10,124 bases of DNA, from NCBI GenBank assembly GCA_013298445.1, contig JAAFHQ010000151.1, positions 1 through 10,124 of the forward strand. Direction: 5' to 3'. Under the pieces are notes generated by a model. The model saw only the letters and a program-made list of their open reading frames with translations. It was not told where the DNA came from and made no database searches. Below, in pieces: positions 8,014 to 10,124 of the stretch. Position numbers and translations under genes: made by a program. The first letter of the stretch is position 1. Each line of letters begins with the position of its first letter. The stretch is from Chitinophagales bacterium. Lineage in GTDB: Bacteria > Bacteroidota > Bacteroidia > Chitinophagales > Saprospiraceae.

Positions 8014-8598
8014 ATGGCAAAGTCAATATTGGGGTTCCTGCTGATCACCTTTTGCTCCATTTATGCACCTGCACAAACCTCAAGGTTTAGTGCAGGTGTC
8101 ATTGGAGGATTAAATTTTGCAGAACTGGAAGGCAACGACCTTACCGACTATTTTGGATTGAATGTGGGCTTGCTTGGGGCGATGCGTTTGAGCAAGAAAA
8201 CCCAATTGGGCCTTGAGTTTTTATTTAGCCAAAACGGCGAATACATCTTACCCACCTATTATCCCAACATCCAATACGGGAAAATTCAATTAAACCACCT
8301 CGAAATTCCGGTCTATGTCGATTGGCTATTGAGTGGCGTTCGCAACGACAAATCGTATAGCCTACACTTGAATGTGGGCCTAGCTTATGCCAGATTGATT
8401 AGCTACAAGGTGGAAAGCATCGAAGGAATCGACATCAGCGAGCAAATCATTTACTCCAACAAAGAGGCTTATCTCGGGCGGGTAGGTACTACGTTCAATT
8501 TGAGCAAAAAAATTGGCTTGAATTTGAAGGCGACTTTGCCGATTCGGAAAGAGGAATTGGATTGGACATTGGCGGCTAGGGTGGTGTATGTGATGTAG
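8014..8598 (+). CDS. Outer-membrane beta-barrel protein, PorT-like (PF13568-type)
   Basis: A 194-residue exported protein. Residues 1-20 form a Sec signal peptide: Lys3, a hydrophobic core (ILGFLLITF) and an APA site, with cleavage most likely before Gln21, as is common in this phylum. The mature part is a series of alternating amphipathic strands with short turns, for example GVIGGLNFAEL, LGLEFLFSQNGEY, LNHLEIPVYVDWLL, LHLNVGLAYARL, LGLNLKATLPI-type stretches, and a final strand LAARVVYVM. The LxxLEIPxxxxW pattern near the middle is typical of the outer-membrane beta-barrel family that includes PorT. The length fits a small, roughly eight-stranded barrel. The role is not predictable: family members range from secretion accessory factors to proteins of unknown function. 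It begins 97 bases after the permease array and has its own candidate -7 element, so a functional link to the permeases is not shown. Confidence 0.8.
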   Translation: MAKSILGFLLITFCSIYAPAQTSRFSAGVIGGLNFAELEGNDLTDYFGLNVGLLGAMRLSKKTQLGLEFLFSQNGEYILPTYYPNIQYGKIQLNHLEIPVYVDWLLSGVRNDKSYSLHLNVGLAYARLISYKVESIEGIDISEQIIYSNKEAYLGRVGTTFNLSKKIGLNLKATLPIRKEELDWTLAARVVYVM

Positions 8599-8637
8599 CG
8601 AGTGAGACTGACTCCATTTTTTGGTGCAGAAAAGGCT

Positions 8638-8704
8638 AAAAATGATGTTTTATATTGCTTTAGTCAGGTTAAACCTGACAATGTAGATATGAAACATCAT
8701 TTTT
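8638..8704. promoter_or_regulatory. 67-bp dyad upstream of abiEi holding operator copy 1
   Basis: Outer arms AAAAATGATGTTTTATAT (8638-8655) and ATATGAAACATCATTTTT (8687-8704) pair over 18 positions with one T-G pair. An inner palindrome, GTCAGGTT (8663-8670) and AACCTGAC (8672-8679), is perfect. Both share the same centre, base 8671, with 7-base unpaired segments on each side between them. The core (8661-8682) recurs at 8749-8770. The structure may be an AbiEi operator, a terminator for the beta-barrel gene (the right arm ends in a T-run), or both. Confidence 0.55.
8661..8682 (+). repeat. 22-bp repeat, copy 1 (putative AbiEi operator half)
   Basis: This copy matches 8749-8770 at 19 of 22 positions; the differences are at positions 11, 13 and 18 of the element. 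The shared layout is TAGTCAGGTT, a short A/T centre, then CCTG-C-AAT, so each copy is itself an inverted repeat. Copy starts are exactly 88 bp apart. Confidence 0.7.
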
Positions 8705-8743
8705 TATGGCTAAGTAAGCAACTTTTGAGCTTGTATTTTGTAT

Positions 8744-8779
8744 CATTGTAGTCAGGTTTATCCTGGCAATACTACAATG
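8744..8779. promoter_or_regulatory. Inverted repeat ending on the abiEi start codon, holding operator copy 2
   Basis: CATTGTAGT (8744-8752) and ACTACAATG (8771-8779) are perfect 9-bp inverted arms. Inside, CAGG (8753-8756) pairs with CCTG (8762-8765) around TTTAT, leaving GCAAT as a bulge. The second 22-bp repeat copy occupies 8749-8770, and the last three bases of the right arm are the abiEi ATG. Bound repressor here would block transcription or initiation, and in RNA the fold would bury the start codon. AbiEi proteins studied elsewhere bind inverted repeats in their own promoter and autoregulate; applying that here is inference. Confidence 0.55.
8749..8770 (+). repeat. 22-bp repeat, copy 2 (putative AbiEi operator half)
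   Basis: Second copy of the element at 8661-8682, matching at 19 of 22 positions and in the same orientation. GTCAGG (8751-8756) faces CCTGGC (8762-8767). It lies from 28 to 7 bases before the abiEi ATG. Confidence 0.7.
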
Positions 8780-9598
8780 GAAAACAAATACATCTCAACG
8801 CAATCCAACAAACTTTTGTCCTGGTTCAACGGGCAGAATAGGACTTGCTTTGATTATTCTTTGGCTTATAAAGTGCTGCCCAACTCCAAAGCAAGTACAG
8901 TTAGGGAGTTGCTTAGCGACATGACCAAACGCGGGCTACTCATGCGCTTGAAAGAAGGGGTCTATTGTATTATTCCTTATGAAGCCAACGCTGAAACATT
9001 TATGCCGGACTGGCATTTGATCGCAGAATATTTGGTACAGGACACAAAATACTACATCGGGTATTACTCGGCTTTGCAAATTCATGGCCTGATTACACAG
9101 CCCTCCCTAAAAGAGCAAATTGTTGTTTCAAAACAAATCCGCCCTGCTGAAATTTCAATCAAGACCGTACCCTTTCAGTTTATTTACCACAACGAGAAAC
9201 ATTTTTTTGGTGCGAAAAAAATCTGGGTTGACAGTTTCAACAAAGTACTGTGTTCCGACTTGGAAAAAACCTTTATTGATTGTTTGTTCAAACCCGATTA
9301 CGCAGGTGGGATTGTAGAAATTGCAAAAGCAATGTATAGCTCAAAAGAAAAAATAAAGTACAGCACCCTGCTGGAATACGCTAAAAAATTCGATTCTCAG
9401 GCCGTAATTAAACGATTGGGCTTTCTTTTAGAAATGCTTGAAATCGACACCGACATTATTGATGATTTGCAAAAGTTAAAAACTGCTTCATACGTAGTGC
9501 TAGACACAGAATTGCCGAAAGTTGGTAAACGAATCAGCCGTTGGAGCATCCAACAAAATTTGGAAAGGGAAACCATTAAATCTGCCATTTACACATGA
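8777..9598 (+). CDS. abiEi: AbiEi-family antitoxin and transcriptional repressor of a type IV toxin-antitoxin pair
   Basis: A 273-residue cytoplasmic protein. Residues from about 5 to 65 look like the N-terminal winged-helix DNA-binding domain of AbiEi (FDYSLAYKVLPNSKASTVRELLSDMTKRGLLMRL, then KEGVYCI as the wing). The middle carries the family pattern YYIGYYSALQIHGLI, and the C-terminal part (about 150-265) is the AbiEi antitoxin domain, with DLEKTFIDCLFKPDYAGG. In this family the C-terminal domain counters the toxin without stable binding (type IV), and the protein represses its own operon. The ATG at 8777 is preferred over an in-frame TTG at 8738, because the intervening DNA is the operator-like inverted repeat. 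The gene overlaps the toxin gene by the ATGA at 9595-9598, so the two are translationally coupled. The identification rests on domain pattern plus partner order. Confidence 0.9.
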   Translation: MENKYISTQSNKLLSWFNGQNRTCFDYSLAYKVLPNSKASTVRELLSDMTKRGLLMRLKEGVYCIIPYEANAETFMPDWHLIAEYLVQDTKYYIGYYSALQIHGLITQPSLKEQIVVSKQIRPAEISIKTVPFQFIYHNEKHFFGAKKIWVDSFNKVLCSDLEKTFIDCLFKPDYAGGIVEIAKAMYSSKEKIKYSTLLEYAKKFDSQAVIKRLGFLLEMLEIDTDIIDDLQKLKTASYVVLDTELPKVGKRISRWSIQQNLERETIKSAIYT

Positions 9599-10124
9599 TA
9601 CGCTCGGGAGAAATACAGCAAAAAGCGAGAGAGGTTGGTGTTCGTGACCAACAGATTGAAAAGGATTATGTCCTTTCGTGGATATTGCTTGGTGTAGCGC
9701 ACCATGAGCAACTTCGGGAGGTTATGGTGTTCAAAGGCGGAACAGCTTTAAAGAAAATCTATTTTGAAGATTATCGCTTTTCAGAAGACCTTGATTTTAC
9801 ACTGCTTAATCATGAAATCACCAATGAGCAAATTTTTGACTGGTTTAAAGCGTCATTTGAGTTTGTAAAAGAAGAAGCCAACATTCCACTTGGCATCATT
9901 GACAACAACGAACACGAAGATGGCGGCATTAATTTTTACATCAGTTACATCGGCCCACTTGGCGGACAAGGCAGCAATAAAAAAGTAAAAGTGGATATTT
10001 CACGAACGGAAGCCTTGGTTTTTGAACCTGCCTTGAAAAGCATTTTTGTTGATTATTCCGACCAAGAGGAGCATCAAATGTTGTGTTATTCATTGGAAGA
10101 AGTTTTGGTTGAAAAAATGCGTTC
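9595..10124 (+). CDS. abiEii: AbiEii-family nucleotidyltransferase toxin, N-terminal part (3' end outside window)
   Basis: An open frame from the ATG at 9595 to the right edge gives 176 residues without a stop. Family members are usually near 300 residues, so roughly the last 100 or more are missing. The nucleotidyltransferase signature is clear: FKGGTALKKIYF (46-57) followed by RFSEDLDF (61-68), with Asp65 and Asp67 as the likely metal ligands. KVDIS then supplies a third acidic residue (Asp134), and the downstream motif YSLEEVLVEKMR (165-176) carries the conserved Glu/Lys. These toxins are NTP transferases of the DNA polymerase beta-like (DUF1814) superfamily; members block growth, and related toxins modify tRNA. 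Its target here is unknown. The start overlaps the abiEi stop (ATGA), the standard antitoxin-first order of abortive-infection AbiE operons. No inactivating change is visible in the part shown. Confidence 0.92.
   Translation, partial: MIRSGEIQQKAREVGVRDQQIEKDYVLSWILLGVAHHEQLREVMVFKGGTALKKIYFEDYRFSEDLDFTLLNHEITNEQIFDWFKASFEFVKEEANIPLGIIDNNEHEDGGINFYISYIGPLGGQGSNKKVKVDISRTEALVFEPALKSIFVDYSDQEEHQMLCYSLEEVLVEKMR

Noticed and set aside
8600..8622. GAGT/ACTC stem followed by a run of six T, as a terminator of the beta-barrel gene
   Set aside because: The stem is only 4 bp with a 7-base loop, too weak to support; the larger dyad at 8638-8704 is a better candidate.
8723..8748. Promoter for abiEi (TTTTG 8723-8727, TATTTTG 8734-8740, TATCATTG 8741-8748)
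   Set aside because: Each element is a partial match and the spacings do not fit the -33/-7 distance, so no promoter can be placed with confidence.
8638..8770. CRISPR-like repeat pair
   Set aside because: There are only two imperfect copies with an internal dyad and no further spacer-repeat units; the position in front of a repressor gene fits operators.
8738..8776. TTG start extending AbiEi by 13 residues
   Set aside because: The stretch is the operator-like inverted repeat, and the ATG at 8777 gives a normal AbiEi N-terminus.

Overview
The window looks like chromosomal DNA of a Bacteroidota bacterium, possibly a Saprospiria-like lineage (a guess from gene style, not tested). Three things point there: a run of roughly 800-residue FtsX/MacB-type permeases of the kind that is amplified in this phylum, a PorT-like outer-membrane beta-barrel protein with an APA|Q signal-peptide end, and a Bacteroidota-style -7 element (TAATTTTG). 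Most starts also lack a convincing Shine-Dalgarno sequence. All recognised genes lie on the + strand.

Positions 1-7916 hold a tandem array of four paralogous ABC-transporter permeases. The first is cut by the window's left edge, the second follows it after 10 bases, and the third and fourth are set off by a 225-base and a roughly 110-base spacer. Each complete copy has a membrane helix, a periplasmic MacB_PCD-like domain, an FtsX block, a second periplasmic domain and a C-terminal FtsX block, about eight helices in all. No ATPase is encoded here, so the energising subunit must lie elsewhere. The last bases of copies 1, 3 and 4 are much more alike than the rest of the genes, which suggests recombination between copies. 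Terminator-like or intercistronic hairpins lie in the two spacers.

Positions 7917-8598 hold a small exported protein of the outer-membrane beta-barrel (PF13568/PorT-like) family behind a candidate promoter.

Positions 8599-10124 hold a type IV AbiE toxin-antitoxin (abortive infection) operon: abiEi (antitoxin and autorepressor), then abiEii (nucleotidyltransferase toxin), joined by an ATGA overlap. The toxin gene runs off the right edge. Upstream of abiEi are two copies of a 22-bp dyad element exactly 88 bp apart. Each sits inside a larger inverted repeat, and the second ends on the abiEi start codon. They are strong candidates for the AbiEi operators and are the most interesting non-coding feature here. 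I see no clearly new system. The AbiE pair is a known defence or addiction module, and the permease array belongs to a known family whose substrate is unknown.
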